DNA of 64,000 bases from Mycolicibacterium sp. P9-64 (GCF_008329605.1 NZ_NPKO01000002.1:186001-250000); one strand, 5' to 3'. Positions 8,750-17,024 are shown, numbered from the stretch's first letter. Notes: generated by a model not told the origin, from the letters alone. Program-made: numbers and translations.

Positions 8750-8779
8750 TTGACACCTTTTGCTGAACCCGGGTAGGCA
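8750..8779 (+). promoter_or_regulatory. Predicted sigma-A type promoter upstream of the ArsR gene
   Basis: TTGACA (8750-8755), an 18-base spacer and TAGGCA (8774-8779) give a near-consensus -35 and an acceptable -10. It lies 12 bases upstream of a perfect palindrome and about 110 bases before the ArsR start. The rest of the 565-base gap (8324-8888) shows nothing else I can support. Confidence 0.5.
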
Positions 8780-8790
8780 TGTGTTAGGGA

Positions 8791-8807
8791 GTTGGTGTTT
8801 CACCAAC
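8791..8807. promoter_or_regulatory. Palindromic operator candidate for the ArsR regulator
   Basis: GTTGGTG-TTT-CACCAAC is a perfect inverted repeat with 7-base arms, placed just after the predicted -10 element. Position and symmetry fit an autoregulatory site for the ArsR-type protein encoded at 8889. Confidence 0.5.
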
Positions 8808-8888
8808 ATGGGGGTGGAGAATGTGTGACTTCGAAATAACGGCGTGCAGCGTCGGGTGTGCGTATATCCGTACGTCGGAGCCCATTAC

Positions 8889-9362
8889 ATGACGTCGCAC
8901 TGGCGGGCTTCGGCATACGATACTTTTGACTTCGAGTCGCGTGAGACGGTGTCGACGAGGCGTCCAGTGACGCCAAGTTTGCCACCGCCTGATGAGGACG
9001 CCGTGGTGCCGGGTTGGCGGCCACGGTTGAGGATCGCCGGTCGGCCGGCCGAGCTCAACGATGATGGAGTATTCGACGACGAGGCGCTCGCCGCGTTCGC
9101 CAATCGTTTTGCCGCGCTTGGCAGTCCAACCCGGGTAAAGTTGGCAGTGCTGCTTTGCAGGCATCCGGCCGGCACCGAATGCGGCCGGGCATTGGCGGCT
9201 TCCGTCGGTCTGGCGGAGACGACGGTCAGCCATCATCTGCGCCTACTGCGAAGTGCGGGCCTGATCGACTCTCAGCGCCGCGGCATGTCCGTCTATCACT
9301 TCGCCCGGCCCGAACTGCGACACCTATACCGCACACTGATGTCGGGGGATAGTTGTAAATGA
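8889..9362 (+). CDS. ArsR family winged-helix regulator
   Basis: A 157-residue protein. ATG 8889 is chosen over an upstream in-frame start at 8844 because GGAG sits 9 bases before it. The C-terminal ~90 residues form an ArsR HTH: FANRFAALGSPTRVKLAVLL, then a recognition helix around SVGLAETTVSHHLRLLR and a wing with GMSVYHFARPE. The classical ELCVC metal box is absent; the equivalent region reads LLCRHPAGTECG with two cysteines, so metal sensing is possible but not shown. The first ~60 residues are a non-family extension. Its stop overlaps the next small ORF (ATGA). Confidence 0.85.
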   Translation: MTSHWRASAYDTFDFESRETVSTRRPVTPSLPPPDEDAVVPGWRPRLRIAGRPAELNDDGVFDDEALAAFANRFAALGSPTRVKLAVLLCRHPAGTECGRALAASVGLAETTVSHHLRLLRSAGLIDSQRRGMSVYHFARPELRHLYRTLMSGDSCK

Positions 9363-9538
9363 CTGCTATGCAGAGTGATTCGTATGTCGACGAGTGCTAC
9401 TCGACGGATCGCCCGAGTTCGATCGACCTATTGGCTGACTACTTCACGAGCATCCGTCTCGAGCAGGAGATGTTCGTCAGGGCCGGGAGCTCCGAGGCTG
9501 ACCTGACGGACTGCCTCGCCACGTGGTTCAACGTGTAG
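9359..9538 (+). CDS. Small acidic protein translationally coupled to ArsR
   Basis: A 59-residue ORF whose ATG overlaps the ArsR stop codon by 4 bases. It reads MTAMQSDSYVDECYSTDRPS and later SSEADLTDCLATWFNV, acidic with two cysteines and no membrane segment. I recognise no family. The ATGA overlap is the main evidence that it is translated; it could be a co-regulated effector or a remnant of a longer gene. The toxin remnant frame starts inside its 3' end. Confidence 0.45.
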   Translation: MTAMQSDSYVDECYSTDRPSSIDLLADYFTSIRLEQEMFVRAGSSEADLTDCLATWFNV

Positions 9539-9716
9539 CAGCGGTCGATTGGAGCTGAGGCCTGACTCAGGACCGCCGGGTCTCGACGCCCCCTTCAGCG
9601 GAAGAGCGGTACTGGCGCGTGGTGCTACCGATGTGATGGTGGGCACGGCAACTCGAGTAGCCCTGGCAGGGAACGGAACTGGTGGGTTCTTTGTACTGAA
9701 GGGATTTCCGAAATGA
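9507..9716 (+). pseudogene. C-terminal remnant of a polymorphic (CdiA RNase A-like) toxin
   Basis: The open frame after the stop codon at 9504 encodes a tail containing LDAPFSGRAVLARGATDV, ATRVALAGNGTGGFFVLKGF and a final PK. The pattern G(R)AV-xRGA-T-(T)RVxL-GxGG(F/Y)xVLxxFP is how I remember the last ~45 residues of the CdiA C-terminal RNase A-like toxin domain. The N-terminal half of such a domain, with the catalytic histidine, is not encoded upstream, and no start codon or delivery domain is present. Its TGA overlaps the ATG of the immunity gene (ATGA), the normal toxin-immunity junction. I read it as a dead toxin end still joined to its immunity gene. Confidence 0.5.
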
Positions 9717-10024
9717 CAGCTGATCCTGCACATCTTGCGCTGAAGCAATTCTTCGGTTCGTATTTCAACCAGGACTGGGTGGACGATGCCGAGAACACGC
9801 ACGAAGTCGTCGTCGACTTTCTGGCGTGCAACAAGCCGTCATCTGCGCAGTTGCACGAGTTGGCGACGGCGATCGACCAACTCATCGCCACCTATCCAGA
9901 AGCCCAGTTGCCCGCCATCCTCGACGGGCTGGGTTCCGACTACTACGCCAACCCGCCCGAGACGTACGCGTCGTGGCTCACCGCCATCGCAACACAGTTC
10001 CGTCAGGCAGCCGGAGATGGGTAA
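9713..10024 (+). CDS. CdiI-like immunity protein (contact-dependent inhibition family)
   Basis: A 103-residue acidic protein: LKQFFGSYFNQDWVDDAEN, VVDFLACNKP, LHELATAIDQLIATYPE, LPAILDGLGSDYYANP, then YASWLTAIATQFRQ. This matches the architecture of the CdiI_2 immunity family (an F-G-x-Y-F-x-Q-D-W start, a variable middle and a YxxWL end). The ATG overlaps the stop of the toxin remnant by 4 bases. Immunity proteins bind and neutralise the cognate toxin in the cytoplasm. Without an active toxin here, it would act as an orphan immunity gene protecting against neighbouring cells. The family call is from sequence memory. Confidence 0.7.
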   Translation: MTADPAHLALKQFFGSYFNQDWVDDAENTHEVVVDFLACNKPSSAQLHELATAIDQLIATYPEAQLPAILDGLGSDYYANPPETYASWLTAIATQFRQAAGDG

Positions 10025-10071
10025 CGGGTCTAATCGTGGATGTGCTGACGACTGCCAGGATCTCCCAAACC

Positions 10072-10314
10072 ATGAGGCGCGGTGACCCCGCATCAACGGT
10101 GCTCAAGCAGTTCTTTGGCGCCTATTTCCATGAGGACCGGACCTTGGACGCAACCGACGGCAATCGACCAAATCAGCGGATCCCATTCAGAACTGGAGTG
10201 GGTCGCTTACGGGTAGCGCCCAGCCAACAAATCCCGGGCGCGAGCGTGCGCGTTTGTTGGAAATTGTGCGGCGTGTCGCCCGCAGACACGCGCGCTCGCG
10301 GAGGGGTTAGTTGA
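10072..10314 (+). pseudogene. Second, truncated CdiI-like immunity gene
   Basis: The frame begins MRRGDPASTVLKQFFGAYFHEDRTLDATD, closely resembling the start of the intact immunity gene just upstream (LKQFFGSYFNQDWVDDAEN). After about 28 residues the similarity ends, and the frame runs through unrelated sequence into the hairpin repeat at 10240-10299. The truncation lies close to that repeat. It may be a tandem duplicate or the immunity gene of a lost neighbouring toxin. Confidence 0.6.
10240..10299. repeat. 60-nt imperfect hairpin repeat, copy A
   Basis: The 17-base left arm GCGAGCGTGCGCGTTTG (10240-10256) pairs with CAGACACGCGCGCTCGC (10283-10299), with 3 mismatches, around a loop containing GCGGCGTGTCGCC. 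A near-identical copy in the same orientation lies at 12375-12434. It sits between the truncated immunity gene and the end of the sigma factor gene and could also act as a terminator. Confidence 0.8.
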
Positions 10315-11797
10315 TGATGGGACCACCGCCGCCGCTGGTGCAGTCCGGGTTGGAGATCGGGCAGATCGGGCCGACGTCGACCGGTGGGGCCTTGGAAATG
10401 GTCACCGGGGGTTTGGTCTTCGATGGCGGCGTCGTGGGCGTGCTCGGCGCCTCGGTCGGCGCCTGGGTGTCAGGCGGCTGCGGCTCTTCCTGACTCGGCT
10501 CGGTGCGCTTGGTGGTCGGCCGGGTCCTAGTGGTGCTGGGCGCCGTGGTCGAGGGCTCGGGCTCCCTCGTCCTGATCGGAGCCTGCGTGGGGCTGGATTC
10601 GGTGGTGGTGGGTGCGATGACGATTGCCGTCGTCGTGGTCACCATCGCGGGCGGAACCGATGACGGGCTGTCGCTGGGCGCTGTGCGTTGCGCGATCGAC
10701 GGTGTCGTGGTGACCGGGGTGGTCGGCGTGGTCGTCGTGGTTGGAGGTACGGGGCTCGAATCATCGGCGGGGACAACACGAAACGCTGCCGGTGCGCCGA
10801 GCGCGGCAGCTCCGCCGAGACCGAGCACGACGACGGCCGCGCCGAGACCGATGCGGCGCCATCGGCGGCCGGTCTTTCCCGGCGCCGCGGTCGCATCGTC
10901 CGTGGCGGGCACGTCGTCGTCGAAATCATGTGGTGGCCACCAGGACTCGTCATCCTCGGGTCCGGTGGCCCCGGCCCCGGGCCGGGGAAGCTCGGCCACC
11001 GCGCGGTCCAGGGTCCGGCCACGCAGCCAGGCCGGTGCAGGCATGACGACGGGGGCAGCGCCGAGCAGCGCGGCCGGGCTGACCATCCTGGCGCGGTCGT
11101 CCTCGCAGATCGCGCAGCCGTCGACGTGCCTGGCCACCCGCTTGCGGAGCAGCGGAGTGAGCTGGCCGTCCCACTCATCCACGATGGCGGCCAACTCGGG
11201 GCAGCGGCCGGGATCGGCTTGGACGCGGCGGCACAGCAGCAGCGCGCCGAGTGAACGCGCGACGGTATCGCGCAGCCGTTCGACCAGGGTGTTGGCGTTC
11301 TTGGGCGTGACGCCGAGCGCCTCGGCGAGTTCGGGGCCGTCGAGACCCTGTCGGTAGGCCAACTCGAGCACGACGCGGTCGCGGTCGCTCAACCCGCCGC
11401 TGGCGTCGGAGATCAGGTCGGCCAGCTCGCTGCGGGCCGCGAGTGTGGCCATGTCCGCTTCGCCGCTCGGCATTTCGGGGAGTTCCTCACTGAGTTGTTC
11501 GCGCTTGCGTGCGCGGATGCGGGCCAGCGCCTCGGACCTGGCGATCGCATACAACCACGACCGCAGCCGGTCGGGTTCGCGAAGCTGGACCAACTTCGTT
11601 GCCGCGGTGACGAATACGTCCTGCACGCAGTCGGCGGCAGCGTCGCGGTCGCGCAGCATGCCGACGCAAAAATCGTGCAGCCGGTCGGCGTAGCGGTCAT
11701 AGATTGCGGCGAACGCGTAACGGTCGCCCGCGGCCGCGGCTCGTGCGAGCGCAGCGTCACCCAGACCGCCCGTCGACGACGTTGCGAATGTGGTCAT
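10307..11797 (-). CDS. ECF sigma factor fused to a zinc-finger/transmembrane anti-sigma-like domain
   Basis: A 496-residue protein with ATG 11797 behind GGGGTGG. Sigma region 2 spans roughly residues 18-90 (YDRYADRLHDFCVGMLRD, DCVQDVFVTAATKL, LRSWLYAIARSEALARIRAR) and region 4 roughly 130-185 (LSDRDRVVLELAYRQGLDG, ELAEALGVTPKNANTLVERL). A ZAS-like finger follows (RHVDGCAICEDDRA, near residue 235), then a transmembrane helix (GLGAAVVVLGLGGAAALG, near 330), then a long Pro/Thr-rich extracytoplasmic tail ending in two cysteines. No separate anti-sigma gene adjoins it, so regulation is probably built in, for example by proteolytic release. The role is inferred. Confidence 0.85.
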   Translation of the reverse strand: MTTFATSSTGGLGDAALARAAAAGDRYAFAAIYDRYADRLHDFCVGMLRDRDAAADCVQDVFVTAATKLVQLREPDRLRSWLYAIARSEALARIRARKREQLSEELPEMPSGEADMATLAARSELADLISDASGGLSDRDRVVLELAYRQGLDGPELAEALGVTPKNANTLVERLRDTVARSLGALLLCRRVQADPGRCPELAAIVDEWDGQLTPLLRKRVARHVDGCAICEDDRARMVSPAALLGAAPVVMPAPAWLRGRTLDRAVAELPRPGAGATGPEDDESWWPPHDFDDDVPATDDATAAPGKTGRRWRRIGLGAAVVVLGLGGAAALGAPAAFRVVPADDSSPVPPTTTTTPTTPVTTTPSIAQRTAPSDSPSSVPPAMVTTTTAIVIAPTTTESSPTQAPIRTREPEPSTTAPSTTRTRPTTKRTEPSQEEPQPPDTQAPTEAPSTPTTPPSKTKPPVTISKAPPVDVGPICPISNPDCTSGGGGPIIN

Positions 11798-11931
11798 CGA
11801 TCCACCCCTTGGACAAACCCCACGTTTGCCAGAAGGGTCATCATCGTCTTCGTCTCCCCGCCGTGTAGTGAATCGGACAAGTGATCGGGCGGGACGGTGC
11901 TGGATGCGTCCCGCCCGACCCGTTCGTCGAG

Positions 11932-12267
11932 TTAGCGCTGGCTGAGCACCAGGGGCGGCGTGACGGGCCGCGCCAACCGGTAGTAGCCGTAGTCGGTGGC
12001 GGTGTAGGTGCCGAGGAGCTCGTGGTTGGCGTCGTAGACCTTGCAGATCTGGTCGCGGTCGAATCCGCGCTTCTGTGTGCTGTACACACCGAGCACGGCG
12101 CCTGCGGCGTACAGGCCGGGCTGCTGCTCGCAGGTCTGCTGGATGCTGGCGGCCGCACTGGCGGGGGCGCTCGTGGCGAGCGCGCCGACGGCGATGGCGC
12201 TGGCGCCCACGGCGGTGGCGACGAGGCGGTGCAGGGTGGTGTCGAAGGTGGTGCGGCTGGCGTTCAC
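11932..12267 (-). CDS. Small secreted protein, 111 aa
   Basis: GTG 12267 is chosen because GGAGACATC precedes it. The N-terminus is a signal peptide: a basic start, the hydrophobic LVATAVGASAIAVGALATSA and a probable cleavage after ASA-AA. The mature ~70 residues contain two cysteines (QQTCEQQP and DQICKVYD), which could form one disulfide, and many Tyr residues. I do not recognise the family. It is transcribed toward the sigma factor gene and may lie in its regulon, but that is only proximity. The 190-base gap upstream contains hairpin repeat copy B. Confidence 0.7.
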   Translation of the reverse strand: MNASRTTFDTTLHRLVATAVGASAIAVGALATSAPASAAASIQQTCEQQPGLYAAGAVLGVYSTQKRGFDRDQICKVYDANHELLGTYTATDYGYYRLARPVTPPLVLSQR

Positions 12268-12374
12268 GATGTCTCCTGTGGTTTGTTGCGGCCCGTGTGC
12301 CGCGTTCACGGGTAGGAGCACCCCGCCAATCGGATTCCCTCACTTTTTCCGCAGAGTTTGGTGAAGGTCGGTCG

Positions 12375-12434
12375 GCGAGCGCGCGCGTTTGTCGGAAAAT
12401 CTGCGGCGTGTCGCCCGCAGACACGTGCGCTCGC
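12375..12434. repeat. 60-nt imperfect hairpin repeat, copy B
   Basis: GCGAGCGCGCGCGTTTG (12375-12391) pairs imperfectly with CAGACACGTGCGCTCGC (12418-12434). The whole unit resembles 10240-10299 in sequence and orientation, including the loop GCGGCGTGTCGCCCG. The two copies bracket the sigma factor and the small secreted protein. Confidence 0.8.
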
Positions 12435-12458
12435 GGGGGGAGTTAGGGTGACCGTGAA

Positions 12459-13283
12459 ATGACAGGTGTCAAGTCCGAGGGCTCGCAAACCGGGGTGGAC
12501 GAACGAAGCTGGGTCGTCGACATGCTGGACTTCCGTCGCGACGGCGACGTATTCGTCGTGCGCAACCCGTCAAGCGGCCCCGTCAAGAGACTGTTCGGCG
12601 GGATGATCGCCGCGCAGGCGCTGGCGGCCGCCGGCGCCACCGTCGACCCGGAGAAGCTGCCGCAGTCGCTCCACCTGTACTTCGTCCGCGGCGGCGACTA
12701 CGACGTCGACGTCGAACTGCAGGTCGAGCGCACCCGCGACGGCCGCTCCTTCGACACCCGGCGGGTGACCGCCGTCCAGCACGGCAAGACGATCCTGGAG
12801 ATGATCGCGTCCTTCCACCACCAGGAGCCCGGCGCCGACTGGCAGCCCTCCGCGGTGCCCGCACTCGAGTTCGATGACTCCGTGCCCAAGCTCACCGGCC
12901 TTGGGTTCGCCGATCGCTTCGAGATCCGCACCACGGCAGGCGACGACTCGTTGTTCGCGGTGCCGCCGTTCTGGATCAGGACCAAGGAGCCCATCGAGGA
13001 CGATCCGCTGATCCGCGCCTGCGCGCTGACCTTCATGTCCGACTTCGGGCCGGTGCCGGCTGCCCGGCCGCCGGGAACGTCGATGGATGCCGAGGGGTCC
13101 TACGCTGCCAGCCTCGATCACGCGGTGTGGTTTCACCGGCCCTTCAACCCCGACCAATGGCACCGCTACGAGGTGCGGCCGCTGAACGTCGCTGACGCCC
13201 GCGGGCTCGTGATCGGCTCGCTCTACGACAGTGCGGGCACGCTGGTGGCGAGCACCAGCCAGGAGGCGTTGTGGCGGTTTTGA
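12459..13283 (+). CDS. tesB: Acyl-CoA thioesterase II
   Basis: A 274-residue double hot-dog thioesterase. The first repeat includes the RLFGGMIAAQALAAAG motif and LPQSLHLYFVRGGDYD. The second includes ACALTFMSDFGPV (conserved catalytic Asp region), LDHAVWFHRPFNPDQWHRYE and the C-terminal GSLYDSAGTLVASTSQEAL motif. TesB enzymes hydrolyse medium- and long-chain acyl-CoA to free acid and CoA in the cytoplasm. Length is normal. It stands alone, with hairpin repeat copy B in its upstream region and a divergent secreted-protein gene. Confidence 0.93.
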   Translation: MTGVKSEGSQTGVDERSWVVDMLDFRRDGDVFVVRNPSSGPVKRLFGGMIAAQALAAAGATVDPEKLPQSLHLYFVRGGDYDVDVELQVERTRDGRSFDTRRVTAVQHGKTILEMIASFHHQEPGADWQPSAVPALEFDDSVPKLTGLGFADRFEIRTTAGDDSLFAVPPFWIRTKEPIEDDPLIRACALTFMSDFGPVPAARPPGTSMDAEGSYAASLDHAVWFHRPFNPDQWHRYEVRPLNVADARGLVIGSLYDSAGTLVASTSQEALWRF

Positions 13284-13337
13284 TCGGCCACGCGTCGCAG
13301 TCGGCCGGCCCGCCGCCGGGTCTGCCAGAGTAGAGGT

Positions 13338-14186
13338 GTGAGCACCCCGTACAACCCGGCCGCAGGGACCACGCCGAGCTGCTATCGGCATCCCGGACGT
13401 GAGACCTACGTCAGCTGCAATCGCTGCCAGCGCTACGTGTGCCCCGAATGCATGCGATCCGCAGCGGTCGGCCACCAGTGCGTCGAGTGTGTCAACGAGG
13501 GCGCGCGCAGCGTCCGGCAGGCGACGACCGCGCTCGGCGGGCGGGAACCGAAGCACCCGTTGGTGACCTACGTGCTCATCGCCATCAACGTGGTGATGTT
13601 CGCCGTGCAGATGGCGTTGCCCGAATTCGAGAAGGAACTCTTCCTCTGGCCGAACGGCGTCGCGCACTACGACCAGTACTACCGGCTGCTGACGTCGGGC
13701 TTCCTGCACACCGGCATCACCCACATCGCGTTCAACATGATTGCGCTGTACTTCACCGGGCCCGCTTTGGAGCGCGCTCTTGGGCACACGCGCTTCCTCA
13801 CCCTCTACCTCTTGAGCCTGATCGGCGGCTCGGTGCTCGTCTACCTCTTGACGCCCGTCGGCACGCCCACCCTTGGCGCCTCGGGTGCGATCTTCGGGCT
13901 CTTCGGGGCGTCGTTCGTGCTCGCAAGGAAACTGCAATTCGACATCCGGGGCATCGTCGGGCTCATCGTGATCAACCTCGTCATCACGTTCGTCGTCCCC
14001 GGCATCAGTTGGCAGGGCCACATCGGCGGCCTGGTGACGGGTGCCGCGGTCGCGGCCGTCTTCGCGTACGCGCCGCGAGCCAATCGGACGTTGATTCAGG
14101 CCGGGTGCTCAGTCGTCATTCTGGTGGTGTTCGCGGGCCTCGTCGCGTGGCGCACCGGCGTCATACTCGCGCCCTTCGGATACTAG
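13338..14186 (+). CDS. Rhomboid family intramembrane serine protease with N-terminal zinc-binding segment
   Basis: A 282-residue protein. Residues ~15-55 hold a B-box-like metal site (CYRHPGRETYVSCNRC, YVCPECM, HQCVECV). Then come six to seven hydrophobic helices with the rhomboid motifs: a HTGITHIAFNM helix, the catalytic serine in GASGAIFG (S182) and the catalytic histidine in WQGHIGGLVTGA (H228). Rhomboids cleave single-pass membrane proteins within the bilayer. The GTG start gives MSTPYNPAAG, usual for mycobacterial homologues. It converges with the hemophore gene, overlapping 4 bases at the ends. Confidence 0.92.
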   Translation: MSTPYNPAAGTTPSCYRHPGRETYVSCNRCQRYVCPECMRSAAVGHQCVECVNEGARSVRQATTALGGREPKHPLVTYVLIAINVVMFAVQMALPEFEKELFLWPNGVAHYDQYYRLLTSGFLHTGITHIAFNMIALYFTGPALERALGHTRFLTLYLLSLIGGSVLVYLLTPVGTPTLGASGAIFGLFGASFVLARKLQFDIRGIVGLIVINLVITFVVPGISWQGHIGGLVTGAAVAAVFAYAPRANRTLIQAGCSVVILVVFAGLVAWRTGVILAPFGY

Positions 14187-14575
14187 GGACTCGGCGGCGC
14201 GGCGCAACGGTCCTTCAAGTCGACCAGCGGCTGCCGAATGCCGGTCATGTCATCCTTCACCTGCGGATTGGCCGCCATGTAGGCCTTCATCTTCGTGGCG
14301 ACCTGGGCGCGCGACAGGCCACGCATGCTCGACACGAAGTCGTTCACGTCCGGGTGGGTGAACAGGTAGGCCGACGTCGCCGCGGAGACCCCGGCCCTGA
14401 CACCCTCCAGATCGGCGGCGGTGCAGTTGGGTGGGTTGGCGCCAGGATCCTGGTCGGCCAGCGCCGACGGGATGCCGCCGAACAAGGCCGCGCCGACTAG
14501 CCCGCCCGCGATGATCATGCCGCTCGCCAGCAGTCGCGTGAAGCGTTCGGAGAATGACCGTTCGGAGAATGACAT
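14183..14575 (-). CDS. Secreted heme-binding protein (Rv0203/hemophore-related)
   Basis: A 130-residue protein. A signal peptide (RLLASGMIIAGGLVGAALFG, cleavage near ALA-DQ) is followed by a small helical domain with PPNCTAADLEGVRAGVSAA, TSAYLFTHPDVNDFVSSM, YMAANPQVKDDMTGIRQPL and a final DRC. The two cysteines and this motif order match the mycobacterial hemophore-related family, which binds heme outside the membrane and passes it to MmpL-type importers; none is encoded nearby. ATG 14575 is preceded by AGGAGT within the upstream leader. Confidence 0.85.
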   Translation of the reverse strand: MSFSERSFSERFTRLLASGMIIAGGLVGAALFGGIPSALADQDPGANPPNCTAADLEGVRAGVSAATSAYLFTHPDVNDFVSSMRGLSRAQVATKMKAYMAANPQVKDDMTGIRQPLVDLKDRCAAPPSP

Positions 14576-14788
14576 TGACTGACTCCTTATCTGTGTGATC
14601 CGAGTTTGCCGTTGCGTTTGGCACCTGGCTGGCCGTTCAAGGCGATTCACAGGTCATTGGCGTGCGGCTCACAGCCCACGATGGGCGTGTTCACATGTCG
14701 GTGGTGGTGGGCGGTTCGCCGAACACCTTGATAACAAGGCGATTACGGGCGGCGTGGGGCGGCTCGCGTCGTTGCGACCCGCTGTTAG

Positions 14789-15829
<1,041 letters not shown>

Positions 15830-15877
15830 TCCGCTCGCGGGGGATTGCCAGGCCGCGCCAGCGGGTAAGGATGGGTG

Positions 15878-16336
15878 ATGGCCACCGTCGACGTCTCCGT
15901 GTCTTCCGACCTCACGCCGGAACAGGCGTGGGAGTTGGCTTCCAACCTTCATCGATTCGATGAGTGGCTGACCATCTTCGGCGGATGGAAGAGCCAGGTG
16001 CCCGACGTCATCGAGAAGGGCACCAAGGTGTCGTCGCTGATCAAGGTCAAGGGTTTCCGCAACGTCATCGGTTGGGAAGTGCAGCGCTACGACCCGCCGA
16101 CGCGCATCGAGATGCGCGGCTCCGGCAGGGGCGGCGTGCGGATCGCGCTGGGGATGACCATCACCGACGACCGGCCAACGTCGACGTTCCACCTGCTGGC
16201 AGAGCTTTCCGGGGCACTGCTCAACGGGCCGGTGGGATCCATCGTCGCAAGGGTTCTGCGCTCCGACGTCGAGCGGTCGGTGTGCAACCTTGCCGCGCTC
16301 GGCGCCACCGCCCCAGGCGCTACACGCGGCAGCTGA
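15878..16336 (+). CDS. SRPBCC family protein of the Rv0910 type
   Basis: A 152-residue START-like protein starting MATVDVSVSSDLTPEQAWEL; GTG 15875 is an alternative start one codon earlier. The pattern of DVSVSSDLTPEQAWELASNLHR, GTKVSSLIKVKGFRN, WEVQRYDPPTRIEM and GPVGSIVARVLRSDVERSV matches the mycobacterial family in which Rv0910 was described as a toxin paired with Rv0909. No antitoxin-like small gene is adjacent, so a toxin role is not supported here. Its 3' end overlaps the O-methyltransferase gene by 17 bases, tail to tail. Confidence 0.8.
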   Translation: MATVDVSVSSDLTPEQAWELASNLHRFDEWLTIFGGWKSQVPDVIEKGTKVSSLIKVKGFRNVIGWEVQRYDPPTRIEMRGSGRGGVRIALGMTITDDRPTSTFHLLAELSGALLNGPVGSIVARVLRSDVERSVCNLAALGATAPGATRGS

Positions 16337-16973
16337 TCTCCATGCTGTCTGTGTCCCTTGCGAGGAAGTTGACGCTGACGTACCCGTTGGCAGGCTCGCG
16401 CACGTAGTCCAGGTACGGCTGGGTGTCGGGCATGTTGGTGTTGTCCGCGACGATCAGGGCGCCCGGCAGCAGAAGCGGTTCGAGCAGCTTGACCACCGGC
16501 AGGTAGAGCTCCTTCCACCCGTCGAGCAGGACGAAGCCCACCGGACCCTCGAGGTCCGCCAGTGTGCTCAGTGCGTCGCCTTCGAGAACGGTGATGTGCT
16601 CGGACAGACCGGCGTCGGCGAAGTTCTGCGCTGCCGTCTTGATCTTCTCCGCGCTCAGTTCCGTCGTGACGACGCGGCCGCTGCCGTTGTCCCGCACGGC
16701 GGAGGCGAGGTGGATGCCCGACAGCCCCAGCGACATTCCGAACTCGACGACGGTCTCCGGGCGCGTGGCACGAACCAGGGCGTAGAGCAGCCTGCCCGCC
16801 TCGGGGGTGACGGGCATGTAGACGTCGCTGAGTGCGTCGGCGCGTTCCTGGGCGGTGGCCGTACCCAAGTCGAGGCTGCCGAATCGGTCGCGAAGCGTCG
16901 ACATCTGTGCCTGGGAGGCTGCGTACAGCCGGTCCAGTGTGGAGGCGACCTTGGTGTCTGAAAGCGTGGTCAT
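16320..16973 (-). CDS. O-methyltransferase (class I SAM-dependent)
   Basis: A 217-residue Rossmann methyltransferase starting MTTLSDTKVASTLDRL. The SAM-binding glycine loop region is VVEFGMSLGLSGIHLASAV, followed by an acidic strand end (VVTTELSAEK), VLEGDALSTLADL and the metal-binding-type motifs FVLLDGWKELY and ALIVADNTNMPD. This is the order seen in divalent-metal catechol/caffeoyl-CoA-like O-methyltransferases. The substrate is unknown. It runs toward the SRPBCC gene and is followed upstream by a divergent-free gap and the nitroreductase on the same strand. Confidence 0.88.
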   Translation of the reverse strand: MTTLSDTKVASTLDRLYAASQAQMSTLRDRFGSLDLGTATAQERADALSDVYMPVTPEAGRLLYALVRATRPETVVEFGMSLGLSGIHLASAVRDNGSGRVVTTELSAEKIKTAAQNFADAGLSEHITVLEGDALSTLADLEGPVGFVLLDGWKELYLPVVKLLEPLLLPGALIVADNTNMPDTQPYLDYVREPANGYVSVNFLARDTDSMEISCRV

Positions 16974-17024
16974 GACGCCGACGCTACGCGCCGAGACCAA
17001 CGGTGTCCGGCGTCCATCTGTCGT

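Noticed and set aside
15878-16336. Possible toxin-antitoxin pair based on Rv0910-type similarity
   Set aside because: No antitoxin-like gene lies upstream of the SRPBCC gene; fbpC is the neighbour. Kept only as a family note.
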